Source of the DNA: PNAI01 sp035501735
GTDB lineage: Bacteria > Pseudomonadota > Alphaproteobacteria > Rhizobiales > Xanthobacteraceae
Assembly (NCBI GenBank): GCA_035501735.1
Contig: DATJVR010000074.1
Span: forward strand, 1-64,000
Length of the DNA stretch: 64,000 bases
Direction of reading: 5' to 3'
The translations under genes were made by a program, and so were the position numbers. The notes below the pieces were generated by a model, which made no database searches, was not told the origin of the DNA, and worked only from the letters and a program-made list of their open reading frames with translations. Position 1 is the first letter of the stretch. Each line of letters begins with the position of its first letter. Below, one piece after another: positions 46,082 through 58,703 of the stretch.

Positions 46082-48307
46082 TCACGTCACCGACCGAAGC
46101 TGCGGCGACGGCTTCGCCGTAACGTCGTTGGGCTTATCGGCCGCCCCGACTTTTTCGTATGAGCCGGCAATCAGGTGATCGCAGCGCGTCCACCCGTCGG
46201 CCTTGTCGAGCAAGGTTTTGAAGCGTGCGGCGCGATCCCCCATGAACGTGCGCGCGAGCGCCTGCGGATCTTCATGCGAGGCAAGCCACAAGCTCACGTT
46301 GGGAAGGTGCGTCGCTCTCTCGGCGATCGCAAAGCCCTCCGCCTGATCGATCTCCGCCAGCACGACGTTGTGCCGTTGCTCCTGGCGGCTCTCCGCCTGA
46401 TCCATCATGTCGCTGGCCTTGCCGATCCAGCTGCCATAAGCGCGGATCAGATGCACGCGTCTTAACACATAGCCGGCCGCCGCCAGCATCTTGGGGAGGT
46501 CGGCGGTCTCTTTGCGGCGCTGCTGCTTGTCGCTTTCGGGCAGTTTCTCCCAGTTGACCAGCAAGGGATTGTGTCGCTTGGCCTCGCTCCGCTTTGGCCC
46601 GTAACGCCAGCCCAGCAGCCTCCGCTCGATCAGCCACCGGCGATGTTCGAGCCGCGCCAGCAGGTCGCATTCCTCCGGCGTCAATTCGACCACGATCGGA
46701 TCCTGCGCTGCGCCCTTTTTCAGCCCGAGCGCTTCCATGCGCGAAAGCTCTTCCATGCGCAGGCCGGCCTGCGCGAGCTTGATCGGCAAGTGGTCGCACG
46801 CACGTCGGTTCGACATTTTGTAGAATTCCGGAAGCTCCGGCCATGGCCGGTTCGCCGGTGCATCATGACGTTCCGGCGGCAGCGTCCTGCGATATTCGTC
46901 GTGCCAGGCGCGTGCGAGCTTGTCGGTTGCGTCATCAATGGAAATTTCGCGGCTCAACAGACTTTCGAGCGTGCCGAAGCCTTTCAGCCGGTCGGCGATC
47001 GGAACCATGACCTCGGTCGAAGCCGCGTAGTGCCCCAATCGATTGTGGTGCGCAAGGCGCACGTAGATCGGTACATGGTGCTGATCGTGAGCGTCGAGCA
47101 AGCGCCGCATTTCCATGCCGACGAAAAGATCGTCCAGATCCTCCGGCAGACAGGTCACCACGGCCATCAGCGGCTCGTCGGCAATCTTTTCCGCAACCAC
47201 GGCCCAATCCTTGCTCTTTTCGGAAACAAGATCGGCTTTGATGAATTCGATATCGGCAAACTCGCGCGCCGCCGGAGTATTGGAGGTGAAGACCTCCGCC
47301 ACCTCCTCGGTGGCCCGATCGATGGCTATGATCCGCATGCGTTGACCGAGCGCCGTCGGCGCCGTGCGGAGAAACTGCAATGCCACGGTGCGCCCCATCT
47401 TGCCGAAGCCGATGACAACCAATGCGCCGGCCGCGAGCTCGGGCGCGATCGGCAGCGGCATGTCTTGGAGCAGGAGCCGCGCGCTGTTTTCGTAGGCGTT
47501 GAACAGCCGCACCTCGACGTCGAACAATCCAAGCGCGTGGTTTTCCTGGCTGTGCATTTTGGCGAACAGCCAGTCGTTGTCGATCTCGGTGAAGATGGTT
47601 ATGCGTCGGCGCGCGTTGATCGGCAGCGTGTCATGGAAATCCCGCAGCCGCATGGTGATTTCGATATTGCTGGCGTCGTCGCCGGTCGCCACCACGATGG
47701 CGCGGGCCCGGCCGAGCCCCGCGATCTTCATGATGCCTTCGTTCTTGGGATCGCCTGTAATGACCGGAATATTGAGCTTCTCGCAAGTCGCGGCGTTGAT
47801 CTCCACTCCGACCGGATCGATGACGACGAGGCCCTTGAAGTGTTTTCCGTCGTGCAGGTTCTGGATGATCTGCATGGCGGTATCGCCAAGACCGCAGATG
47901 ACGATGTGGTCCTTCTGCCGGCCGGCCATCATGATGTGAAGGTCGCGCCGCACCTTGTTGTAGAAGAGTTTCAGCGTCGCGCCGATGGCGGCGAAGATCG
48001 CGATGCCGGGCATCGCGATCTGCGCGATGACGAGCTGCCACGGATCCGGCGGCGTGGGCGGATCGCGGAAGAACGTGAAATCTCCGATGCCGCGCACCAG
48101 ATTGAATGTCGCAATCAGAACATGCCAGCCGTTCTGCAGATGGCACTGCGCGTCCTTGCTGTAGTAGGGGATCTTCTTGGTGACGTCGGCTGGGTCCGGA
48201 ATGAACGTGAAGGAGCATTCCCAAAAGCCCCAGAAGCCGAGGGCGAACGCGACGATTCCCACGATGACAACGATGACCACATCGCCGCTGGCGAAAATCC
48301 TGAACAT
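46082..48307 (-). CDS. Membrane RCK (TrkA-N) protein with C-terminal RyR domain
   Basis: 741 residues. Two membrane segments (about 9-30 and 92-114) enclose a loop with VRGIGDF, loosely like a K+-channel filter. Two TrkA-N/RCK domains follow: HIVICGLGDTAMQII with DP at the strand end (about 134-270), and ALVVIGFGKMGRTVALQF (about 293-430). At about 525-615 is a RyR repeat domain (LARLEHRRWLIERRLLGWRYGPKR ... NPLLVNWEKLPESDK). It is probably a ligand-gated ion conductance or its regulator. The match of domains is strong; transport activity is inferred. Confidence 0.85.
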   Translation of the reverse strand: MFRIFASGDVVIVVIVGIVAFALGFWGFWECSFTFIPDPADVTKKIPYYSKDAQCHLQNGWHVLIATFNLVRGIGDFTFFRDPPTPPDPWQLVIAQIAMPGIAIFAAIGATLKLFYNKVRRDLHIMMAGRQKDHIVICGLGDTAMQIIQNLHDGKHFKGLVVIDPVGVEINAATCEKLNIPVITGDPKNEGIMKIAGLGRARAIVVATGDDASNIEITMRLRDFHDTLPINARRRITIFTEIDNDWLFAKMHSQENHALGLFDVEVRLFNAYENSARLLLQDMPLPIAPELAAGALVVIGFGKMGRTVALQFLRTAPTALGQRMRIIAIDRATEEVAEVFTSNTPAAREFADIEFIKADLVSEKSKDWAVVAEKIADEPLMAVVTCLPEDLDDLFVGMEMRRLLDAHDQHHVPIYVRLAHHNRLGHYAASTEVMVPIADRLKGFGTLESLLSREISIDDATDKLARAWHDEYRRTLPPERHDAPANRPWPELPEFYKMSNRRACDHLPIKLAQAGLRMEELSRMEALGLKKGAAQDPIVVELTPEECDLLARLEHRRWLIERRLLGWRYGPKRSEAKRHNPLLVNWEKLPESDKQQRRKETADLPKMLAAAGYVLRRVHLIRAYGSWIGKASDMMDQAESRQEQRHNVVLAEIDQAEGFAIAERATHLPNVSLWLASHEDPQALARTFMGDRAARFKTLLDKADGWTRCDHLIAGSYEKVGAADKPNDVTAKPSPQLRSVT

Positions 48308-48458
48308 TTCCGAGCAACCTGTCCCACGCGCGATCTCGTCGCGCAGATTGTTCCGCTGAATTTAGCCTTTCACCCCATCCGGCATCAAGAAAGGCAATGC
48401 CCCCCGCGGCCAAGCGAAGGCCGGCGGAGGCAGCCTTGCGCGACACTTTGCTGCCTAT

Positions 48459-49382
48459 TCAGCGTTGCGCGCCCATCCGGTGCAGTTTCAGCACCGCATA
48501 GACCGCTTCGCTCGTCGGTACCGGCACTTTGAGCTCGCGGCCGAGCGCCACCACCTTGCCGGTAAGCCAGTCGAGTTCCAGCCGATTGCCGCGCTCGAGA
48601 TCATGCGCCATCGACGCTTTGAAACTCGGCGGTGCGCTCTCCGCGAATTTTTTCTGTTCGTCGAAGAAATCAACCGGCAGCACGACGCCCTTGGCGCGGG
48701 CCACCGCAATGACCTCACGCATCAGGTTGAACAACAGCGTGCGGGTGTCCGGATCGGAAAGAATGGCGCCGAGTGGCGCCCGCATGGCGCTGGTCGCGCC
48801 CGCGAGCGCTGCAAGAAAGACGAATTTCTTCCACAGGTCGACCTCGATCTGGTTCGACTCCTGAATGTCGATGCCCGCCCGCTGCGCGGTCTCGATAAAT
48901 CGCGTAAGCGCCGCATCGGCTCGTCCGTCGATCCGCCCGCAGCGCAGCCGCGCGAACGGACTGGTATGGCTGATCACGCCGGGGGCCGCTATCACGGTCG
49001 CGATAAAGGCGAGACCGCCCACCACCCGGTCCTTGCCGAGAATCGGTGCCAGTCGCTCTACGCTGTCGACACCGTTTTGCAGCGTAATCAGCCGCGTCGC
49101 TGGCCCGACCAGCGGTCGCGCCTGTTCGGCGGCTTTCTCCGTGTCCCACAGCTTGACGGCAAACAGCACGATGTCGACCGCGCCCACGCGCGCCGGATCG
49201 TCGGTGACCTTGACATCCTTCAGATGCAGATCGCCGAGCGTGCTCTTGATTGTCAGCCCATTCTTGCGGATGGCATCGAGCTGCGCCCCGCGCGCGATGA
49301 AATGGACCTCATGCCCGGCAACCGCTAACCGCGCTCCGAAATAGCCGCCGACCGCCCCCGTCGCCATGATCGCGATGCGCAT
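48459..49382 (-). CDS. 2-dehydropantoate 2-reductase family protein (PanE/ApbA-like)
   Basis: 307 residues with the ketopantoate reductase fold: Rossmann motif MATGAVGGYFGARL, FAVKLWDTEKAA, LQNGVDSVERLAPILG, a catalytic-type Lys in EVDLWKKFVFLAAL, and GNRLELDWLTGKVVALGRE. The first Gly of GxGxxG is Ala (ATGAVG), as in a paralogous group distinct from core PanE. It may act on ketopantoate in coenzyme A synthesis or on another 2-oxo acid. Monocistronic between the RCK-RyR gene and the L,D-transpeptidase gene. Confidence 0.83.
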   Translation of the reverse strand: MRIAIMATGAVGGYFGARLAVAGHEVHFIARGAQLDAIRKNGLTIKSTLGDLHLKDVKVTDDPARVGAVDIVLFAVKLWDTEKAAEQARPLVGPATRLITLQNGVDSVERLAPILGKDRVVGGLAFIATVIAAPGVISHTSPFARLRCGRIDGRADAALTRFIETAQRAGIDIQESNQIEVDLWKKFVFLAALAGATSAMRAPLGAILSDPDTRTLLFNLMREVIAVARAKGVVLPVDFFDEQKKFAESAPPSFKASMAHDLERGNRLELDWLTGKVVALGRELKVPVPTSEAVYAVLKLHRMGAQR

Positions 49383-49452
49383 CGCGTGGCCTCCCCATCG
49401 TTGTCCGGGCGCGATCTAATGCGGTTGGAGCAATGAGGTCCAGAGCCTGCCG

Positions 49453-50280
49453 TTAATCGGCCGCACGCTCGGCGCGCATGCGGGTTGCTCCGGTTGTGCC
49501 CGCGTCCGTGATGTGACGGCCGGCATCCGGCAGAACCACGACTTTCGTGCCCACCGGTGCGCGGTTGTACAGGTCGATGACATCTTCGTTGAGCATGCGG
49601 ATGCATCCGCTCGACACATGCTTGCCGATGCTCTCGGGCTCGCTTGTTCCGTGAATGCGATAGAGCGTGCCGGCGAGATACATGGCGCGCGCGCCGAGCG
49701 GATTGCCCGGGCCGCCCGCCATGGTGCGCGGCAAGTACGGCTGCCGATCGATCATCTCGCTTGGCGGTATCCAGTCTGGCCATTCGCTCTTGCGCTCGAT
49801 CCTGCGCGAGCCCGACCAGGTAAAGCCCTCGCGCCCTACGCCAATGCCGTAGCGGATCGCCAGGCCGCCGCCGAGCACGTAGTAGAGATAGGCGTGCGGC
49901 GTATCGATCACGATCGTGCCGGCCGCTTCGCGCGTCGGATATGAAACCACCTGCCGCCGGAATTGCGCCGGCACCTCCGCCGCGTCGTTGTCTTCGCTGA
50001 TGGATCGGTCGAGCTGCGTTTTGTCATCGCGCTCGTCATCCCAGCTATCATCCAGCGGCTCCTGCATCACCTGATCGTAAATGGAACGCGGAGCCGCATC
50101 CGGATAGACCGAACGCGGCCCGACCCCGGGATAGGCCGCCTGCGGCGCGCCACCCGGAATCGAACCGGGAGGCCGCGGCGCTTCGTCATAGATCGAGAAT
50201 GTTTGGGCAAAGCCGGGCGCGCCGCCGGACAGCAGCAGTGTCAGCATCGAAATCGTGCAAAGGCCGCAGAATTTGCGCAT
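49453..50280 (-). CDS. L,D-transpeptidase, YkuD family
   Basis: Cross-links peptidoglycan stem peptides or attaches proteins to them in the periplasm; 275 residues. Signal peptide MRKFCGLCTISMLTLLLSGGAPGFAQ. A Pro/Tyr-rich linker and an acidic stretch (DDSWDDERDDK) precede the YkuD domain, which carries the catalytic motif HGTSEPESIGKHVSSGCIRM (His, Ser-Gly-Cys-Arg). The ATG at 50280 places the signal peptide at the N-terminus; the open frame extends further upstream. Confidence 0.92.
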   Translation of the reverse strand: MRKFCGLCTISMLTLLLSGGAPGFAQTFSIYDEAPRPPGSIPGGAPQAAYPGVGPRSVYPDAAPRSIYDQVMQEPLDDSWDDERDDKTQLDRSISEDNDAAEVPAQFRRQVVSYPTREAAGTIVIDTPHAYLYYVLGGGLAIRYGIGVGREGFTWSGSRRIERKSEWPDWIPPSEMIDRQPYLPRTMAGGPGNPLGARAMYLAGTLYRIHGTSEPESIGKHVSSGCIRMLNEDVIDLYNRAPVGTKVVVLPDAGRHITDAGTTGATRMRAERAAD

Positions 50281-50352
50281 GCCATATCCAAGGTTTTTCG
50301 CCCTCTCGGCGAATAAACTTTTTGAATCGCACCCGGGTTCCCGCCGCAAACA

Positions 50353-50853
50353 TTAACGCTTGCGGTCCTGATGCCATCCCACCACGGCATCGGGCGCCGC
50401 ATCGGTGGAGGCGAAATAAGGCTTTATGTCGATCAATGCCGTGCCATCCACGCAATCCAAGCCGGTCACGGAGAGCATGTTTCCGTCGATCCGCAGCAAT
50501 CGCACGACGCTCATCGCGATCGGATTTGGTCGCACCGGCGAGCGCAACGCGAAGCTGCCGCGCCGCTCGTCATAGTGTCGCGGCGCCTGCACCACGAGAT
50601 CGCGCCGTGCCTGGTCCATCCAGTACAGCACCACGAGATGCGAGCAGGTCTCGACGCCCTTGAGCGCCTGCGCCCAGCGCGAGTCGACTTCGATGGTGCA
50701 GACCTCGTTCGATTCGCGGCCGTTCTTCGGGCAGTCCTGGCGGCGTTTCCATGGCGTGTGGATGCGGCCGACGAAATAAAGCGAGGCATCGAATCGGTCC
50801 GGCAGCGCGACCGCGATTTCGCCCGCGCGGATCCCATACGGCTCGTCGCTCAT
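50353..50853 (-). CDS. TrmO/TsaA-type tRNA methyltransferase family protein
   Basis: 166 residues of the TrmO fold (formerly TsaA/UPF0066), which N6-methylates t6A37 in some tRNAs using SAM. Motifs: FVGRIHTPWKRRQDCPKNGRES, HLVVLYWMDQARRD, RGSFALRSPVRPNPIAMSVVRLL, and DCVDGTALIDIKPYF. It lacks the C-terminal domain of the E. coli enzyme, as many bacterial homologues do. GAGGAGG precedes the ATG. Divergent from the methionine operon, with the 18-bp palindrome between them. Confidence 0.85.
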   Translation of the reverse strand: MSDEPYGIRAGEIAVALPDRFDASLYFVGRIHTPWKRRQDCPKNGRESNEVCTIEVDSRWAQALKGVETCSHLVVLYWMDQARRDLVVQAPRHYDERRGSFALRSPVRPNPIAMSVVRLLRIDGNMLSVTGLDCVDGTALIDIKPYFASTDAAPDAVVGWHQDRKR

Positions 50854-50969
50854 GCCTGCCTCCTCGGCCGTTCGTGCGATCTGAAAACATCAATCTTATC
50901 AATTGGCTCAGGCCGGGTCACCGCATTTACCCAGTATGTAAAGCAACCTTGAATTAACGGGTTTAAGCG

Positions 50970-50987
50970 TATAAAGATATCTTTATA
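50970..50987. promoter_or_regulatory. Perfect 18-bp palindrome, probable operator of the ArsR-type regulator
   Basis: TATAAAGATATCTTTATA, identical on both strands, ends 25 bp before the start of the ArsR-methyltransferase gene and lies in the divergent intergenic region. Size, AT content and position fit an ArsR-family operator and suggest autoregulation of the metF-metH operon. SahR-type methionine-cycle regulators are the closest known parallel; binding here is inferred. Confidence 0.75.
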
Positions 50988-51012
50988 TGATGGGACGAAG
51001 CCCATAAGACCG

Positions 51013-52011
51013 ATGAGCCGCATTGCCCAACTGCCTTTTAGTGCGCTCAACGCGGCGCTCAAAGCCGCCGGCGAGGCAACGCGATTACGCGTGCTCGTGC
51101 TGTTGTCCGAAGCCGAGCTCACCGTCTCCGACCTCAAGCAGATTTTGCGGCAATCGCAACCTCGTATCTCGCGCCACTTGCGGCTGTTGGTGGAAGCCGG
51201 ATTGATCGAGCGCTTTCGCGAGGGCTCGTGGGCGTTCTTTCGTCTGGCTGAACGGGGTGGCGCTGCCGAGCTTGCCCACGCGCTCATTTCGCGGTTCGAC
51301 CCGGCCGATCCGATCCTGACCCGAGACCGCGAGCGGCTCGCCGCGGTACGGGCGGCGCGCGCCGCCGCCGCGCAAGACTACTTCCGCGCGCACGCGGCGG
51401 AATGGGACCGCATCCGCAAGCTGCATGTCGCCGATGCCGCGGTTGAAGCCGCGATCAGCGATGCGCTCGCCGAACGTCCGTTCCGCAATCTGCTCGATCT
51501 CGGCACCGGCACCGGCCGGATTCTCGAACTGTTCGGGCCGAAGATCGAGCGCGGCCTCGGCATCGATCTGTCGCTCGACATGCTGGCGCTGGCGCGCGCG
51601 CGCATCGAGCGCGCGGGGCTGAAACATTGCAGCGTGCGGCAGGGCGATATCTATGACCTTGCGCTACCCGCCAATTCGTTCGATGCCGTCATCATCCACC
51701 AGGTGCTGCACTACCTCGACGATGGCGCCCGCGCGATCCGCGAGGCCGCGCGCGTGCTGGAGCCCGCCGGGCGTTTGCTCGTGGTCGATTTCGCCCCGCA
51801 CGATCTGGAATTCCTGCGCGACGAGCACGCCCATCGCCGCCTCGGTTTTGCATCCGAGACGGTCGCGCAATGGATGACCGCCGCCGGGCTTGAACTCACC
51901 ATGCATCGCAGCCTGCCGCCCGAGCCCGGCTCGGAAGGCAAGATCGCCGTCTCGCTCTGGCTCGGCCGCGACCGGCGGGCGGCGAAATCGTCCCTGCGGG
52001 AAGTCGCATGA
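51013..52011 (+). CDS. ArsR-family regulator fused to a SAM-dependent methyltransferase domain
   Basis: 332 residues. Residues about 10-95 form an ArsR-type winged helix (EATRLRVLVLLSEAELTVSDLKQIL; recognition helix QPRISRHLRLLVEAGLI). No cysteine metal site is seen. Residues about 140-260 form a class I methyltransferase domain (LLDLGTGTGRILELFGPKIE; GIDLSLDMLALARARI; IIHQVLHYLDD). The gene overlaps metF (ATGA) and metH follows. This implies a SAM- or SAH-responsive regulator of methionine synthesis, with the methyltransferase fold possibly acting as the ligand sensor. Confidence 0.88.
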   Translation: MSRIAQLPFSALNAALKAAGEATRLRVLVLLSEAELTVSDLKQILRQSQPRISRHLRLLVEAGLIERFREGSWAFFRLAERGGAAELAHALISRFDPADPILTRDRERLAAVRAARAAAAQDYFRAHAAEWDRIRKLHVADAAVEAAISDALAERPFRNLLDLGTGTGRILELFGPKIERGLGIDLSLDMLALARARIERAGLKHCSVRQGDIYDLALPANSFDAVIIHQVLHYLDDGARAIREAARVLEPAGRLLVVDFAPHDLEFLRDEHAHRRLGFASETVAQWMTAAGLELTMHRSLPPEPGSEGKIAVSLWLGRDRRAAKSSLREVA

Positions 52012-52913
52012 GCGCCATCGCCACGAGAGCAAGCCGTTTTGCCGGCAAGCCGCGCATCGGCGTCTCCTTCGAATTTTTCCCTCCGAAGACGGAGGAAATG
52101 GAGAAGACTCTCTGGGAATCGATCGAGCGCCTCGCGCCGCTTGAGCCCAATTTCGTTTCCGTCACCTATGGCGCCGGCGGCTCGACCCGCGAGCGCACGC
52201 ACGCCACGGTTCGCCGCATATTGAGTGACACCGCGCTCACGCCCGCCGCCCATCTCACCTGCGTCGCCGCGACGCGCGCCGAGGTCGACGAGGTGATCCG
52301 CGCCTATCAGGCCGCCGGCGTGCGCCACATCGTTGCGTTGCGCGGCGATCCCGACGGCGGGGCAGGGGCGCGTTACGCGCCGCATCCGGGCGGCTACCGG
52401 AACGGCGCAGATCTCGTCGCCGGCATCAAATGCATCGCCGATATCGAAGTCTCGGTTTCTGCCTACCCGGAAAAACACCCCGACAGTCCCAGTGTGGAAG
52501 CCGACATCGACATGCTGCAAGCGAAAGTCGACGCCGGCGCGACGCGCGCCATGACGCAGTTTTTCTTCGAGAACGATCGCTATTTCCGCTATCTCGATCG
52601 CGTGCGCGCCCGCGGCATCAATATTCCGATCGTGCCGGGCATCCTCCCGGTGCAGAATTTCAAGCAGACGAAAAGTTTCGCCGCGCGCTGCGGCGCCTCC
52701 GTGCCGGCTTGGTTGGCCGAGCGTTTCGAGGGTCTCGATGAAGACGTGGCGACGCGCAAGCTCATCGCTGCTGCGGTCGCGGCCGAGCAGGTGCTCGATC
52801 TGGTCGACCGCGGCGTCACCGATTTTCACTTCTACACCATGAACCGCGCCGATCTCGTCTACGCCATTTGCCATCTGTTGGGACTGCGGCCCGCGGGGAA
52901 ACAAGCAGCCTGA
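52008..52913 (+). CDS. metF: Methylenetetrahydrofolate reductase
   Basis: Reduces 5,10-methylene-THF to 5-methyl-THF, the methyl donor for MetH; 301 residues. The flavin TIM barrel shows VSFEFFPPKTEEMEKTLW, FVSVTYGAGGSTRERTH, HIVALRGDPDG, TRAMTQFFFENDRYFRY and PGILPVQNF. The ATG overlaps the regulator stop (ATGA), and metH follows within 16 bp. The product is therefore made alongside the enzyme that uses it. Confidence 0.95.
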   Translation: MSAIATRASRFAGKPRIGVSFEFFPPKTEEMEKTLWESIERLAPLEPNFVSVTYGAGGSTRERTHATVRRILSDTALTPAAHLTCVAATRAEVDEVIRAYQAAGVRHIVALRGDPDGGAGARYAPHPGGYRNGADLVAGIKCIADIEVSVSAYPEKHPDSPSVEADIDMLQAKVDAGATRAMTQFFFENDRYFRYLDRVRARGINIPIVPGILPVQNFKQTKSFAARCGASVPAWLAERFEGLDEDVATRKLIAAAVAAEQVLDLVDRGVTDFHFYTMNRADLVYAICHLLGLRPAGKQAA

Positions 52914-52928
52914 TTACGGAGCAATCCC

Positions 52929-56657
<3,729 letters not shown>

Positions 56658-56676
56658 CAAACCTGGGAAAGCAAAA

Positions 56677-56702
56677 GCACCGGAGAGTTTCCCCTCCGGT
56701 GC
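56677..56702 (+). terminator. Hairpin after metH, probable operon terminator
   Basis: Stem GCACCGGAG / CTCCGGTGC with an 8-base loop, 20 bp past the metH stop. The following sequence (CGAACCTTTAAG) is only weakly T-rich. Confidence 0.6.
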
Positions 56703-56752
56703 CGAACCTTTAAGCGCTGTTTGAATCCTCGGCGTGTGGCCGACACCCCTAC

Positions 56753-56833
56753 TCAAAACAAAAATAGGATTGCGCCGACGAAGATGATCGCCGCGCACGC
56801 AGCCAGCACGTTCAACTTCACTGCAATGCCCAC
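56753..56833 (-). CDS. 26-residue single-pass membrane peptide
   Basis: Starts GTG at 56833, with GGGAGG eight bases upstream, and encodes (M)GIAVKLNVLAACAAIIFVG followed by AILFLF and a stop. It is one hydrophobic helix with a short basic head (K). The strong ribosome site and clean helix argue that it is a real small protein. Similar 20-30 residue one-helix proteins recur in Hyphomicrobiales. The rest of the stretch 56658-57054 holds the metH terminator and no other feature I can support. Confidence 0.5.
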   Translation of the reverse strand: MGIAVKLNVLAACAAIIFVGAILFLF

Positions 56834-57054
56834 GTTGCAGGCCTCCCTCAACGTTGACGTGAACAAATATTAACAGAAGGGTCAGGGGGGCCCAAGGGCC
56901 AAGCGTGCTCCCGCCCCCGAAGGCGGGATTATGGCCAGATTTCATATAAGTTATTGAAATTATATAGTAACTTTTCAACATCAGGGAATAATGCGGCGCT
57001 CTCGTACGACCGGAAGTGGCAACTTCGAGGTGAAATCATGTCGGCTCGGCAATC

Positions 57055-58320
57055 TCAGCGAGCGAGCGCCTCCTCGACAAAGCGCGCGGCCTGCAGCGTC
57101 GCATGATCCTTTCCGTACCGGCCAACCACCTGGACGCCAAGCGGAAGTCCGTCGTCGCTCGCCAAACCCGGCACGCTGACGCAAGGCGTGCCCATCAGAG
57201 TCCAGAGTCGGTTGAAGGTCGATGAGCCGGTCGAACCGAGCCCCCGAGGCGCGGCTCCTGGCGCCGACGGTGTCAGGATAACGTCGATCTCCGACATCAG
57301 GCCGACCATCGCCTCACGCGCACGTCGGCTGGTGCGGCGCGCGCTGTCATAGGCTTCCGCCGTTACCGCAGCCGCGCGGTCGAGCAGGGTGCCGAGGTTC
57401 GGTCCGATACGATCGCGGAAATGGTCGTATTCGTAAGCGAGCGAGTGGAAGCCCTCGTAATCATGGATCGTGCCATGGGCCTTGAAGGCGTCTGCACAAA
57501 TTTGCGGCAGTTCGATTTCAATCACACCCGCACCTGCCGCCACGGCCGAGCGGGCCGCGATCTCAAGCGCGGTTATCATGTCGTCGCTCGCTTCCGGCCA
57601 GGGAGGACGCCTTAAGACTCCGATCCGCGGCGTCGGCGGTGCGGTGCCTTCGACGCGCAGCGGACGTTTGGTGATGGCCTCTGCCGCGAAGGCCACATCG
57701 GCAACACTTGCAGCGAAGAGACCCACGGTATCCAGGTGCCAGGAAAAGCATTTCATGCCGACGGTCGGGATCAAACCGAACGACGGCTTGAAGCCCGCGA
57801 CCCCGCAATAGCTTGCCGGCCTGATGACCGAGCCGCCGGTCTGGCTCCCGAGCGCGACCGGAAACATGCCGGCGGCCACGCCCGCGGCCGAACCGGAGGA
57901 TGAGCCGCCCGGTGTGTGCGCGAGATTATGCGGATTGCGTGTCAGGCCCGGATCGAGATGCGCGAATTCGGTCGTGACGGTCTTGCCGATCACGATGCCG
58001 CCGGCGCGCCGCACCAACGATGTCGCGGCGGCGTCCGCTGCCGGCTGATGGCCGACGTAGATCGAGGAGCCGTATTCGGTCGGCAGGTCGGCGGTGTCGA
58101 AAATATCCTTCAGGCCCACCGCCAGCCCATGCAGCGGCTGTGACGCGAGTGCCGCTCCGCGTTCGTCCGCCGTCCGGCGCGCCCGTTCGAGATCGAGCAC
58201 GGCGAAGGCGCCGACCTCCGCTTCCCGCGCTGCGATCGCTTCGGCGCACAGCTCCAATGCCGCCGCGGGCGTGAGGTCCCCCGCCTCGATGCGGCGAGCC
58301 AAGTCGAGGGCAGAGAGCAT
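57055..58320 (-). CDS. Amidase signature family enzyme
   Basis: 421-residue amidase with the Ser-cisSer-Lys triad: the Lys in GLAVGLKDIFDTADL, the cis-Ser in the HTPGGSSSGSAAGVAAG block, and the nucleophile Ser in LGSQTGGSVIRPAS. It should hydrolyse a carboxamide in the cytoplasm; relatives include GatA, aryl-amidases and indoleacetamide hydrolase. No gatB or gatC is adjacent, so it is probably not GatA. The ATG at 58320 shares a base with the DUF2798 stop (TGATG), so the two genes are coupled. Confidence 0.88.
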   Translation of the reverse strand: MLSALDLARRIEAGDLTPAAALELCAEAIAAREAEVGAFAVLDLERARRTADERGAALASQPLHGLAVGLKDIFDTADLPTEYGSSIYVGHQPAADAAATSLVRRAGGIVIGKTVTTEFAHLDPGLTRNPHNLAHTPGGSSSGSAAGVAAGMFPVALGSQTGGSVIRPASYCGVAGFKPSFGLIPTVGMKCFSWHLDTVGLFAASVADVAFAAEAITKRPLRVEGTAPPTPRIGVLRRPPWPEASDDMITALEIAARSAVAAGAGVIEIELPQICADAFKAHGTIHDYEGFHSLAYEYDHFRDRIGPNLGTLLDRAAAVTAEAYDSARRTSRRAREAMVGLMSEIDVILTPSAPGAAPRGLGSTGSSTFNRLWTLMGTPCVSVPGLASDDGLPLGVQVVGRYGKDHATLQAARFVEEALAR

Positions 58321-58553
58321 CAAGTCTTGCCCTCGAGCTTCGCGACGATCCGTTCGGTGGCGCGCCGTGCCGCGGGCATGACCAGGAAGGCAGTCGTCGC
58401 CGCGACCGGCCATGCGATCACATAGGCCTTGATCCATTGGCCGATGAAATCCGGACGCATGCCGAGATTGATGAATGTGGCGAGCAGCGTCACCATGAAT
58501 ACCATCATGGCCGACATCAACACGGCGAGAATGGCCCGGCTTTTCGTATCCAT
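58320..58553 (-). CDS. DUF2798 two-helix membrane protein
   Basis: 77 residues with two membrane helices (AILAVLMSAMMVFMVTLLATFINL; AYVIAWPVAATTAFLVMPA) and the DUF2798 pattern FxxxWxxAYxIAWPVAxxxxxxxxPxxRR. It ends AKLEGKT and overlaps the amidase start by one base. Role unknown; coupling to an amidase might hint at uptake or membrane placement, but this is speculative. Confidence 0.8.
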   Translation of the reverse strand: MDTKSRAILAVLMSAMMVFMVTLLATFINLGMRPDFIGQWIKAYVIAWPVAATTAFLVMPAARRATERIVAKLEGKT

Positions 58554-58703
58554 CCTGCACTCCCCGAACGCGGTCCCCGAGCGCCGTCATCTGACCCAAA
58601 TCACTTGTCGGATCAAGGCCGAGGGAATGCAACCGCGCATTAACCAAGGCGCGACCCTCAGCGTTGAAGGCTCTTTAACAAAAATCCTCGCATTCTCCTG
58701 AGC

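Noticed and set aside
46571..48532. Plus-strand open frame of 653 codons opposite the RCK-RyR gene
   Set aside because: Composition is that of a coding shadow; the opposite strand has recognised domains.
58323..58647. N-terminal extension of the amidase frame
   Set aside because: It is the out-of-frame reading of the DUF2798 gene; the amidase starts at the TGATG overlap.
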